Assembly (NCBI GenBank): GCA_900549855.1
Contig: URPS01000025.1
Location: forward strand, 1 to 30,036
From: an uncultured bacterium
Lineage (GTDB): Bacteria > Cyanobacteriota > Vampirovibrionia > Gastranaerophilales > Gastranaerophilaceae
DNA: 30,036 nt
Direction: 5' to 3'
The notes beneath the pieces were generated by a model. It saw nothing but the letters and a program-made list of their open reading frames with translations, was not told the DNA's origin and ran no database searches. Shown here piece after piece: positions 21,782-29,239 of the stretch (position 1 is its first letter; every line of letters begins with the position of its first letter). The position numbers and the translations under genes are program-made.

Positions 21782-23254
21782 ATGGTTCAATCAATTGATA
21801 ATGGATTCAATAGAGCAAATTATAGCGCAGTAAAAATTAATATTAACAAGCCGGAAGTTTTTGCAAACGGTGCAAATAACCAAAATCCGACAATTACAAA
21901 TCCGATGAACGTAAACGGTAATAATGCTGATTTAAATGCCGTAAATATTAATATTGATAATCCAACAGTTCATGCAGAACCGGTGCAACCGATATATGAT
22001 TATCCTCAAGCACAAATGCCAATGACTTATGATATGGCTCAAATTAATCAAATTCCACTTCCACAAGGATTTAATTTAGCATACCATACTACAAATGTGA
22101 TTTTACCAAAGATGGAAAATGAGTTGGAAGTAGAAGGTAAAGATTTTGAATCTGTAAATGATTTGAAAACACCTGATGAACAAAAGGTTGAAACTCCAAA
22201 TGTTCCTGAACCGAACTACACTACAACAGAAGCTGAAAAAGGAGTCAATATAGGTGCGGAAGAAACACTTCCGACTAGTGAGAATGTTGAAAAAGGTGTA
22301 AATGTAAAAGCGGAAGATACAGTTCCGGCTGGTGAGAATAGTGAAAAAAACGAAAACGCAGGTGCGGAAGAAGTAATTCCCACTAATGACGAAGTGAAAG
22401 AAGATGCTCCAGAAAAAGTTGAAGAAACAGAAAATACAGAGGAAGCAAAGGAAGCTCCAGCGGTAGTGGAAGATGATACAAAAAATGCTGACAAAATTAA
22501 TGATGATGTTAAGGTAATGGATAGTGAAGTCAAGGAAATTGAAAAGAAAAAACCGGAAATTATTCCTGGAGAAGAAATTAAACCGGATGTAGATATTCCG
22601 CTTGTAATTTCTAATTTGACGAACGCAGATTATGATGTTCAGGCTCAACAGATGGAAGAAATCGCAAGAATTTCAATGGACAATCCTGAAAACGCAGTAC
22701 CTTATATTGTAAGAGATGTATTTGCAACATTGATTGATATAACTAAGGCAGATACTTCTGAATTAGCATCTCCAACAGAAGCACAGGTACAGGCAAGAAA
22801 GAAAGTAATTGCAAATTATTTGGTAATGGAAAATGCTAAGGGTGATAAGAACGTAAAATTACCTTACGAATTATCAGATGCAGAAATAGAACTTGCAAAC
22901 CAAATTTCTCCAATGGAACAAGCTGAAAGAAATAAAGAATATGCAATGTATACAATGTCAGTTTTGGCAAAGATTTATACTGACGAAGTAGAAAAACAAA
23001 CCGGTAATATTGTGCCAATGACAGATTTACCGGGGACTTCTGCAATAGTTGACGCTTTGAGATACAATCCAAATCCGGAAGTAAAATTAGCTGCAATTGA
23101 TGCTTTGAGCCACATTGAAAGACCGGAATACAAAGATGAGTTAACAACTTTGTTTACTTTGGCTCAAACTGATACAAATCCATTGGTTGCAATGGCAGCA
23201 ACAAGAGCTATAGAACGTGCTGCACAGGATGATAGTGCAGTAGCTGCTAACTAG
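21782..23254 (+). CDS. Hypothetical protein with 18-residue tandem repeats and C-terminal HEAT-like helices
   Basis: The 490-residue acidic product has four parts. Residues 1-70 are Asn-rich, with two related segments (VKININKPEVFANG and VNINIDNPTVHAEP). Residues 100-150 are a linker. Residues 152-205 are three tandem copies of an 18-residue unit starting EKGVN, EKGVN and EKNEN, each with an AEE/AED core and a Pro, coded by about 54-bp repeats near 22235-22396. Residues 205-270 are Glu/Lys-rich. Residues 275-490 are a helical domain whose last 70 residues (VDALRYNPNPEVKLAAIDAL; FTLAQTDTNPLVAMAATRAI) have the Pro-x-V-hydrophobic-A pattern of HEAT repeats, suggesting a protein-interaction scaffold. 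No signal peptide or membrane helix is seen. Function unknown. Confidence 0.75.
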   Translation: MVQSIDNGFNRANYSAVKININKPEVFANGANNQNPTITNPMNVNGNNADLNAVNINIDNPTVHAEPVQPIYDYPQAQMPMTYDMAQINQIPLPQGFNLAYHTTNVILPKMENELEVEGKDFESVNDLKTPDEQKVETPNVPEPNYTTTEAEKGVNIGAEETLPTSENVEKGVNVKAEDTVPAGENSEKNENAGAEEVIPTNDEVKEDAPEKVEETENTEEAKEAPAVVEDDTKNADKINDDVKVMDSEVKEIEKKKPEIIPGEEIKPDVDIPLVISNLTNADYDVQAQQMEEIARISMDNPENAVPYIVRDVFATLIDITKADTSELASPTEAQVQARKKVIANYLVMENAKGDKNVKLPYELSDAEIELANQISPMEQAERNKEYAMYTMSVLAKIYTDEVEKQTGNIVPMTDLPGTSAIVDALRYNPNPEVKLAAIDALSHIERPEYKDELTTLFTLAQTDTNPLVAMAATRAIERAAQDDSAVAAN

Positions 23255-23274
23255 GGTTTTAAAATTGAAAAATT

Positions 23275-23306
23275 GTAGGGTGGGAAAAGCGAGAGCGGTT
23301 CCCACC
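23275..23306 (+). repeat. REP-like GTAG hairpin 2
   Basis: GTAG (23275-23278) is directly followed by an 8-bp stem (GGTGGGAA 23279-23286, TTCCCACC 23299-23306) around an inner GC-GAGA-GC loop. It lies between two convergent genes and may also act as a terminator. Confidence 0.55.
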
Positions 23307-23318
23307 TTTATAATTTTA

Positions 23319-23987
23319 TTATATAGCGCCGAGCTTTTTGCAAGCTTCTAAGGCGCAATTTTGTTGGGCTTCTTTTTTAGATTTTCCACGACCTTTGGCA
23401 ATAATCTTTCTTTGCCACTCAACTTCAACCTCAAAAACAGGTTTGTGCGCTGGTCCTGTTACTCCGACAGTTCTATATACCGGTATGGTTTTATCAATTC
23501 CTTGAGTGTATTGTTGCAAAATATCTTTCGCATTATATTTTTCAAAATGCTTATCTACATCTTCTGCAAATTCCATTACATAATCATTTATAAATTTTTC
23601 AATCTCTTTTTCTTTTCCGCTTAAATAATATGCGCCTAAAACTGCTTCTAAAGAACAAGCAATATTAGATTCTCTTTTTCTTCCGCCTTGTCTTTCTTCC
23701 GCAGGTCCGAGTTTGATTAATTTATCCAGACCAATTTTTATTGCAATTTGTGCCAAAATAGCATCTGATACCAGAATAGAACGAATTTTTGAGAGTTCAC
23801 CTTCGGGAGCTGTCGGATAAGTATTATATAACAGTTTTGAAGTAAACAATTTTAATACAGAATCGCCAAAAAATTCTAATCGTTCGTAATTCTCGAGTGA
23901 ATCCAGATTGTTTTCTTGAGTATAAGACGGATGTGTTAAAGCTTTTTCTACAAGTTCATTTGGCTCACCAAAAATTTTTTCTAACAT
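23319..23987 (-). CDS. rnc: Ribonuclease III
   Basis: RNase III cuts double-stranded RNA, including rRNA precursors. The 222-residue product has the catalytic domain signature ERLEFFGDSVL (35-45), with Glu38 and Asp42 as metal ligands, followed by SNIACSLEAVLGAYYLSG, which carries the second acidic active-site pair, and a C-terminal double-stranded RNA-binding domain (about 150-222; ILQQYTQG, GPAHKPVFEVEV, AKGRGKSKKEAQQNCA). Length and domain order are normal. Its start overlaps cdsA by seven bases, placing it last in the minus-strand operon frr-cdsA-rnc. Confidence 0.97.
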   Translation of the reverse strand: MLEKIFGEPNELVEKALTHPSYTQENNLDSLENYERLEFFGDSVLKLFTSKLLYNTYPTAPEGELSKIRSILVSDAILAQIAIKIGLDKLIKLGPAEERQGGRKRESNIACSLEAVLGAYYLSGKEKEIEKFINDYVMEFAEDVDKHFEKYNAKDILQQYTQGIDKTIPVYRTVGVTGPAHKPVFEVEVEWQRKIIAKGRGKSKKEAQQNCALEACKKLGAI

Positions 23988-24862
23988 GAGAAAATTCCTT
24001 TAACAATATCAGAAAAATTATTTACTACGAACATGAACATATAATAATGTACTACAGGTATTGTTAAAATATAGCTGTCAGTTCTATCTAAAAATCCACC
24101 GTGACCAGGGAGGATGTTACTAGAATCTTTAACTCCGGCATCACGTTTAATCATAGATTCGCACAAATCTCCTATTTGAGCAAATGCGGCAATCAATAAT
24201 CCTAAAATAATGCAATGATACCAAGGAATCATAAGCACTTGTCCGAATATAAAGCAGAAAATCATACAAGATAAAGTTCCGCCAATAGAGCCTTCAATCG
24301 TTTTATTAGGGCTAATAACTTTTGATAATTTGTGTTTGCCGAAATAGCAGCCCATATAATAACACATAGAATCAGTTAATATAACAGCGAAAAATAACAA
24401 TAAAGCGTATCCAGCACCTTCTGTCGTTACATTTGTTTTGATTAAACCTTCGTATAAAGGATGACTGCCCAAATCCCTTAAGAATAATAAGTGAAGTGGG
24501 AACCAGCCACAATATACGAATCCTAAAATTGTTGTTGCAACATTTGCTATGTAAGGTTGTTTGCCTTTAAATAATACGGACATAAATGCCATAATTGAAC
24601 ATGCTGTGAAAGCAAGCGCAACCATATCAAATCTGTTAAAATAAGCTAATGCCGCAAAAATAAAACTTGAAAGTATAATAATCCTCGAGCTTGGGCGAAA
24701 ACCTTTATGCTCAAGGATTTTTACATATTCTTTCGATGCAAGTGTAACAATGATTAGCACTAAGCCAACTATCCAAAGTCCGCCTGCCATTATTGCAAAT
24801 AATGCCGTAAATCCGAAGATTACACCTGTAATTAGCCTTGTTACACTTTTACTCAAATTCAT
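23981..24862 (-). CDS. cdsA: Phosphatidate cytidylyltransferase
   Basis: CdsA makes CDP-diacylglycerol from phosphatidic acid and CTP in the cytoplasmic membrane, the branch point of phospholipid synthesis. The 293-residue product is hydrophobic with about eight membrane segments. The diagnostic region reads TDSMCYYMGCYFGKHKLSKV, then ISPNKTIEGSIGG, and later GDLCESMIKRDAGVKDSSN and LPGHGGFLDRTDS, matching the CDP-diglyceride synthetase signature with its Lys/Asp metal site. The start codon overlaps the last base of the frr stop, so the two genes are translationally coupled. Confidence 0.96.
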   Translation of the reverse strand: MNLSKSVTRLITGVIFGFTALFAIMAGGLWIVGLVLIIVTLASKEYVKILEHKGFRPSSRIIILSSFIFAALAYFNRFDMVALAFTACSIMAFMSVLFKGKQPYIANVATTILGFVYCGWFPLHLLFLRDLGSHPLYEGLIKTNVTTEGAGYALLLFFAVILTDSMCYYMGCYFGKHKLSKVISPNKTIEGSIGGTLSCMIFCFIFGQVLMIPWYHCIILGLLIAAFAQIGDLCESMIKRDAGVKDSSNILPGHGGFLDRTDSYILTIPVVHYYMFMFVVNNFSDIVKGIFSC

Positions 24863-25428
24863 TATACTGTCATAACCTCTTTTTCTTTTTCTACAACTAG
24901 AGAATCAATAATTCCAACATATTTATCAGTAAGTTTTTGAATCTTATCTTGATTGTCTTTTACTGCGTCTTCAGGAAGATTTTCTTCTTTTTCAATCTTC
25001 TTTAAGCTATCAACCATGTCACGTCTTACGTTACGGATTGCAACTTTTGTATCTTCACCATATTTTTTAACTTCTTTAGCAGTTTCTCTTCTTCTTTCTT
25101 CTGTTAAAGGTGGGAAGTTTAATCTAATGCATGTACCGTCATTATTAGGTGCAACACCTAATTCTGCTTTAATAATAGCTTTTTCTAATTCTTTCATGAT
25201 GCTTTTGTCAAAAGGAGTAATTACAAGTGTGACACCTTCACTAACTGTAACTTGTGCCATTTGTCTGATAGGAGTAGGTGCGCCATAATAATCTACAACA
25301 ACTTTATCTAAAACAGCAGGATTAGCACGACCTGTACGAACAGAGCCAAATTCTTTTTTCATTTGGGCGATTGCCTTTTCCATTTTTTCCTCTCCGAATA
25401 AATACATTTCTTCAAGAGCTTCTGACAT
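24862..25428 (-). CDS. frr: Ribosome recycling factor
   Basis: RRF, with EF-G, splits post-termination ribosomes. The 188-residue product has normal length (about 185) and the characteristic sequence features: MEKAIAQMKKEFGSVRTGRA near the N-terminus, and NLPEDAVKDNQDKIQKLTDK in the C-terminal helix of the tRNA-like fold. It starts with a strong AAAAGGAG ribosome binding site. It lies 96 bases downstream of pyrH, with a REP-like hairpin between them, and upstream of cdsA, the standard order in many bacteria; tsf and rpsB, which often precede pyrH, are absent. Confidence 0.97.
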   Translation of the reverse strand: MSEALEEMYLFGEEKMEKAIAQMKKEFGSVRTGRANPAVLDKVVVDYYGAPTPIRQMAQVTVSEGVTLVITPFDKSIMKELEKAIIKAELGVAPNNDGTCIRLNFPPLTEERRRETAKEVKKYGEDTKVAIRNVRRDMVDSLKKIEKEENLPEDAVKDNQDKIQKLTDKYVGIIDSLVVEKEKEVMTV

Positions 25429-25479
25429 AATTTTCTCCTTTTATTAAATTATTGTTTACTATATCTTTATTGTTGTTTT

Positions 25480-25502
25480 GTTGGGCTGAAAGCCCAACCT
25501 AC
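25480..25502 (-). repeat. REP-like GTAG hairpin 3
   Basis: An 8-bp perfect stem (GTTGGGCT 25480-25487, AGCCCAAC 25491-25498) with a GAA loop is followed by CTAC. On the minus strand this reads GTAG then the hairpin, the classical REP arrangement. It lies between pyrH and frr. Confidence 0.6.
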
Positions 25503-25524
25503 GAATTAAACACCCAAAGCTTGC

Positions 25525-26241
25525 TTAACTTACATAAGTTCCGACAGCTTCGCCATTCATAATTTTATTCAAGCTGCCTTTTGCTTTGAAATCAAATACA
25601 ATTATCGGAATTTTGTTTTGTTTACATAAAGCACAAGCAGAAGTGTCCATAACTTTTAATTCATTTTTAATGATATTGTCATAAGACATTGTGTCAATTT
25701 TCTTAGCGTTTGGATTTGTTCTTGGATCATCGTCATAAACACCATCAACTCCATTTTTTGCCATCAACATAACTTCTGCATCAATTTCAGAAGCTCTTAA
25801 TGCTGATGCTGTATCAGTTGTGAAGAACGGATTTCCGGTTCCTGCCGCAAAAATAACAACTCTGCCTTTTTCTAGGTGTCTGATTGCTCTATGGCGAACA
25901 TAAGGCTCTGCAATTTGGTTCATTGCAATAGCTGTTTGAACTCTGCATTCTACATCAATTTTTTTCAAAGCGCATTGAAGAGCTACAGCATTCATAACCG
26001 TTGCAAGCATTCCTACATAATCTCCGGAAGCTTGATCCATGCCTAATTTTGCGCTGTTTTTCATTCCACGGAAAATATTTCCGCCACCGACAACGACTGC
26101 AACTTCTACACCTTTGTCATAAATTGATTTAATTTCATTGGCTATCATTTCAACAGGTTCATAATCAATACCGAATTGCTGATTCCCAAGCAATGCTTCC
26201 CCGCTGATTTTTAATAACACACGTTTATACTTTGTACCCAT
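25525..26241 (-). CDS. pyrH: Uridylate kinase (UMP kinase)
   Basis: PyrH phosphorylates UMP to UDP with ATP, in the bacterial-type amino-acid kinase fold, and is allosterically regulated by UTP and GTP in other bacteria. The 238-residue product has family length, with KISGEAL (11-17), VVVGGGNIFRG (about 49-59), the TGNPFFTTDTASALRA segment that binds UMP, and LKVMDTSACALCKQ near the C-terminus. The start has a GAGAGG ribosome binding site and its own promoter is visible upstream. It is separated from surE by 82 bases. Confidence 0.97.
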   Translation of the reverse strand: MGTKYKRVLLKISGEALLGNQQFGIDYEPVEMIANEIKSIYDKGVEVAVVVGGGNIFRGMKNSAKLGMDQASGDYVGMLATVMNAVALQCALKKIDVECRVQTAIAMNQIAEPYVRHRAIRHLEKGRVVIFAAGTGNPFFTTDTASALRASEIDAEVMLMAKNGVDGVYDDDPRTNPNAKKIDTMSYDNIIKNELKVMDTSACALCKQNKIPIIVFDFKAKGSLNKIMNGEAVGTYVS

Positions 26242-26265
26242 TAGTTACCTCTCATTATTACACTT

Positions 26266-26294
26266 ATAGTATTAGAAAAGTGCGAAAATGTAAA
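26266..26294 (-). promoter_or_regulatory. Promoter of pyrH
   Basis: On the minus strand TTTACA (26289-26294) and TACTAT (26266-26271) lie 17 bases apart, 24 bases upstream of the start codon. This allows pyrH-frr-cdsA-rnc to be transcribed separately from surE. Confidence 0.6.
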
Positions 26295-26323
26295 GCATAT
26301 TGCCTGACAAAATCGCATTTTTA

Positions 26324-27115
26324 TTAAAACCAATTACACACGTCTTCTTGACAAAGAGAACTTTCCAAGTCCTGCATAATGTTCAATCTGGTCATTTCAT
26401 ACGTAACCGGTGTTATAGAAATTTTGTTGTTTCTAACTGCTGCAATATCAGTTGCCGCATCCTCCGGTTCGTTAATCAATTCTCCTGCCATCCAATAATA
26501 AACTTTCCCTCTCGGGTCAACTCGACGCTCGTATGCATCAGTAAACATTCTGCTGCCAAGTTCGGTAATTGCAATTCCTGCAATATCTTCTTTATCTAAT
26601 CCGGGAATATTTATATTCAAAATCGTTTTAGGTGGAATTTTATATTTATCTAAACGATTTAACAATTGTGCGACAAATGCCGCTGCGAAGTGAAAATCTT
26701 CGTATTCATTTCTTAGACTTGCTAAAGATGTTGCAATACTCGGATATCCCATCATTGCACCTTCCATTGCACAGCTAACCGTTCCTGAATAAAGAATGTC
26801 GGCGCCTAAATTTGGTCCATGATTAATTCCTGAAATTACTAAATCCGGTAGTTCATCTTTTGATAAAATTGCGTTAATTGCAAGTTTCACACAGTCCCCA
26901 GGGGTTCCGGTTGTCATCCAGCAACGTTTAGAACCGTATTTTGCATCAACTTCTTCAACTCTTAACGGAGTATGCAGTGTTAAAGAATGCCCAGCAGCAC
27001 TTCTTTCTCTATCGGGAGCTACTACATAAACATCGTGTGATGGTGCAAGTGCTTCGATTAGTGCACGGATACCATTTGCCAAAATTCCATCGTCATTAGA
27101 AATAAGTATTTTCAT
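26324..27115 (-). CDS. surE: 5'/3'-nucleotidase SurE
   Basis: SurE is a metal-dependent nucleotidase acting on nucleoside monophosphates, and in some bacteria short polyphosphate, in stationary-phase survival. The 263-residue product begins MKILISNDDGILANGIRALI, with the Asp8-Asp9 metal ligands, and contains PDRERSAAGHSLTLHTPLRV, SGINHGPNLGADILYSGTVS and the MEGAMMGYPSIATSLAS segment, all typical of the family. A GAGGGAGC ribosome binding site precedes the start. It is the most upstream gene of the minus-strand block and has a candidate promoter 30 bases upstream. Confidence 0.97.
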   Translation of the reverse strand: MKILISNDDGILANGIRALIEALAPSHDVYVVAPDRERSAAGHSLTLHTPLRVEEVDAKYGSKRCWMTTGTPGDCVKLAINAILSKDELPDLVISGINHGPNLGADILYSGTVSCAMEGAMMGYPSIATSLASLRNEYEDFHFAAAFVAQLLNRLDKYKIPPKTILNINIPGLDKEDIAGIAITELGSRMFTDAYERRVDPRGKVYYWMAGELINEPEDAATDIAAVRNNKISITPVTYEMTRLNIMQDLESSLCQEDVCNWF

Positions 27116-27144
27116 TTTTTGCTCCCTCTGTTGAATACTTTTGT

Positions 27145-27173
27145 ATTATATCAGGTTGGGGGGATGTTGTATA
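27145..27173 (-). promoter_or_regulatory. Candidate promoter of surE
   Basis: On the minus strand TATACA (27168-27173) and a perfect TATAAT (27145-27150) are 17 bases apart. The -35 match is weak (four of six). Confidence 0.45.
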
Positions 27174-27383
27174 CTATAATACCAACAGCACAAAATTGTT
27201 ACAAAACTTTACAATTAATTTTACCCGAATTTTCCTTTGTTTCATTCAAAGAATTGTATATGTAAAATAAACAATTCTTTAAAATTTGGTAAAACATTTT
27301 ATACATTCTTTATATGGAAAAAATATTCAAAAATTCATCTTTACATTTCCTTTACAAATGTATTAAGAAGGGCAATTTTTATT
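27174..27383. other. AT-rich intergenic interval
   Basis: The 374-base gap between surE and the gene at 27490 contains no credible gene larger than a few codons. Apart from the surE promoter and the promoter region listed next, I see only AT-rich sequence with weak direct repeats of TTTACA/TTTACC type. Confidence 0.5.
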
Positions 27384-27421
27384 TTGTTCTGCTTTTAAAT
27401 ACATGTATAAGTTGTTATAAT
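27384..27421 (+). promoter_or_regulatory. Promoter region of the FKG membrane-protein genes
   Basis: TTGTTC (27384-27389) and TATAAG (27406-27411) are 16 bases apart; a perfect TATAAT follows at 27416-27421 and could serve as an alternative -10 with a poor -35. Transcription would start about 60 bases before the start codon at 27490. Confidence 0.5.
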
Positions 27422-27439
27422 CAGCTTAGGGATGGTAGT

Positions 27440-27493
27440 GTGAAGTTACAAAAAGCCGAATCAACAGCTGCCGAATTAGAAGAAATTGTATGA
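27440..27493 (+). CDS. Possible 17-codon leader frame
   Basis: A GTG at 27440, preceded by an AGGGATGG purine stretch, opens a 17-codon frame (KLQKAESTAAELEEIV after the initiator) that ends with TGA at 27491-27493. That stop overlaps the ATG of the next gene in ATGA fashion. The downstream gene's own ribosome binding site is weak, so this frame may serve translational coupling. It could also be chance. Confidence 0.3.
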   Translation: MKLQKAESTAAELEEIV

Positions 27494-29232
27494 TAAATAA
27501 AGTAAGTGTAGAAACAAATCCTAGAATAATAAATAGCAAAAGAGCCCGTAAGAATGAGAACAAAGCTAATCAGCAAAATCCAAGCTTCAAAGGGTTAGGT
27601 GGTGTGCTTTTAACAGGTATGCAAGCTTGTGAAAGAATGCCAATGGTTAACGTGGCTGTTATTGACATGCTATCTGCGATTTTACCTAGAACTATTGTAG
27701 AATCTATGACAAACTGGTTTGCAGGGTTTGAAGCATTTAGACGTGAATCATCCGGTTTAGTTGTAAACTGTTTGATACCAAGCTTGATTACATTAGGAAT
27801 TGCTAAGGGTATAAATGGCGGTTTTATGCCAAAAGGTATTGATATGTCTGAATGCTGGGCTGACAGTTCTATGATTGATAAGGCAAAAACTTATTACATG
27901 GAAGCTTCTTCTCCCGACAAGGTAAAAGAATCTTTGCGTAATATTATAGCTGATACAGAAGGTTTTGAAGGAAAAAATAAATTATCATTCAAAGATATTT
28001 TATCAAAAGAGGAATTAGATAGTTATGCAGAAAAACTTGCAAAGCTTACAAGGGAAGATATGCCTAAAAAATCTTTAGCGCAAAAAATCAAGCATGGCTT
28101 TAAAGTTTGCATAGGTAAAGAAAAAAGAGAAACAGACCCCGTTACAGAAATTGCAAATTCTATTGTTGAAAAAACCAGAATCGCAGAAAATTTAAAAGTT
28201 GCAGGAAAGGGTGATGCTGTTACAGCATCGTCTGTTAATACTTTGTTAAAAGATTCTGTGAAATTCTACAAAGGCTTGCAAAAAGCCGGTGATAAAATTA
28301 CGGTAGAAGAATTTGCAAAAAGAAGTAAAAATTTAGTTAGAACAAAGAGCGGTTTAGGATTGGCGGTTGTCCTTCCTTTAGCTATTTCAATGCAGTATAT
28401 TAACAGATGGATTACCGGAAAACTTTCAGGAGTTAAAGGGGCTCCTATTTATGATGATTTTGGTAAAAATGGAAAAGAAAGTATAGAAGACGCACCAAAA
28501 TCTAAAGAAGGATTGTTAAAACAAAAGATAATTTCTATATCATCAATGATTGGAGTTTCACTTCTTTCTATGATGAAAAAACCTACATTGGGAATGCTTG
28601 AATTTAAAGGAATGTTCCCAACTATGGATCAGGCTAGAATAATTTCCACTGCAACATTTGCATCTCGTATGGCAGCAGCAGATGACAAAAACGAATTAGC
28701 AGAAGCTACCGTTAGAGATATTGCAACATTCTCCAGCCTATATTTCTTGGGCGATTATGCTGCAAAAGCTGCTGCAACTGTAATTCAAAATAAAACAGGT
28801 ATAAAATTATTAAACGAAACAAAACAATTAGATAAAAACGCAAATGTATTCCAAAAAGCTTGGCATTGGGTAAAAGATATTAATATCAAATCTTCTGAAG
28901 AAGTAGTGAGTGCTACAGAAGAAGGTTTGAAGGCAAAAGGTTTGAAACCGACTGCAGAACAGCTTAATATCATCAAAAAAGAACTTAAACATGCAACAAA
29001 TTTACGTTCTGCTTGCCAAGGAACTAGTATTGGTGTATCATTAGCATTGTTAGGGATTGTGATTCCAATTTTCACAAGAAAAAATACAAAGAAAAAACAC
29101 GAACAAGCATTAAAGCTTGCTCAAGAAAGCTCTCAGGTAACAGCCGATAAGAATGAAACGAACGAATCAGTTACTCCTTTGAATGTAAAATATTCAAAGT
29201 TAACAGCAGGATTCCGTGCAGACAAACGTTAA
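27490..29232 (+). CDS. Lineage-specific membrane protein with N-terminal FKG motif (copy A)
   Basis: The 580-residue product starts with a basic, Asn-rich leader followed by NPSFKG (30-35). Next come a conserved block AVIDMLSAILPRTIVESM (56-73) and AGFEAFRRESSG (78-89), then a hydrophobic helix (about 88-108). A charged central region follows, then further hydrophobic segments near 286-303, 347-361 and 510-528, and a basic, Lys-rich tail. Cytoplasmic or envelope membrane association is likely from three or four hydrophobic helices, but no known family is recognised. A second FKG at about 372-374 occurs within MLEFKGMFPTMDQ. It is followed seven bases later by a paralog, so the two form an operon. 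Function unknown. Confidence 0.75.
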   Translation: MINKVSVETNPRIINSKRARKNENKANQQNPSFKGLGGVLLTGMQACERMPMVNVAVIDMLSAILPRTIVESMTNWFAGFEAFRRESSGLVVNCLIPSLITLGIAKGINGGFMPKGIDMSECWADSSMIDKAKTYYMEASSPDKVKESLRNIIADTEGFEGKNKLSFKDILSKEELDSYAEKLAKLTREDMPKKSLAQKIKHGFKVCIGKEKRETDPVTEIANSIVEKTRIAENLKVAGKGDAVTASSVNTLLKDSVKFYKGLQKAGDKITVEEFAKRSKNLVRTKSGLGLAVVLPLAISMQYINRWITGKLSGVKGAPIYDDFGKNGKESIEDAPKSKEGLLKQKIISISSMIGVSLLSMMKKPTLGMLEFKGMFPTMDQARIISTATFASRMAAADDKNELAEATVRDIATFSSLYFLGDYAAKAAATVIQNKTGIKLLNETKQLDKNANVFQKAWHWVKDINIKSSEEVVSATEEGLKAKGLKPTAEQLNIIKKELKHATNLRSACQGTSIGVSLALLGIVIPIFTRKNTKKKHEQALKLAQESSQVTADKNETNESVTPLNVKYSKLTAGFRADKR

Positions 29233-29239
29233 GGTAATT

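Noticed and set aside
22103..22648. Phe- and Ser-rich frames antisense to the tandem-repeat gene
   Set aside because: Their composition mirrors the Glu/Lys repeats on the other strand; no start signals.
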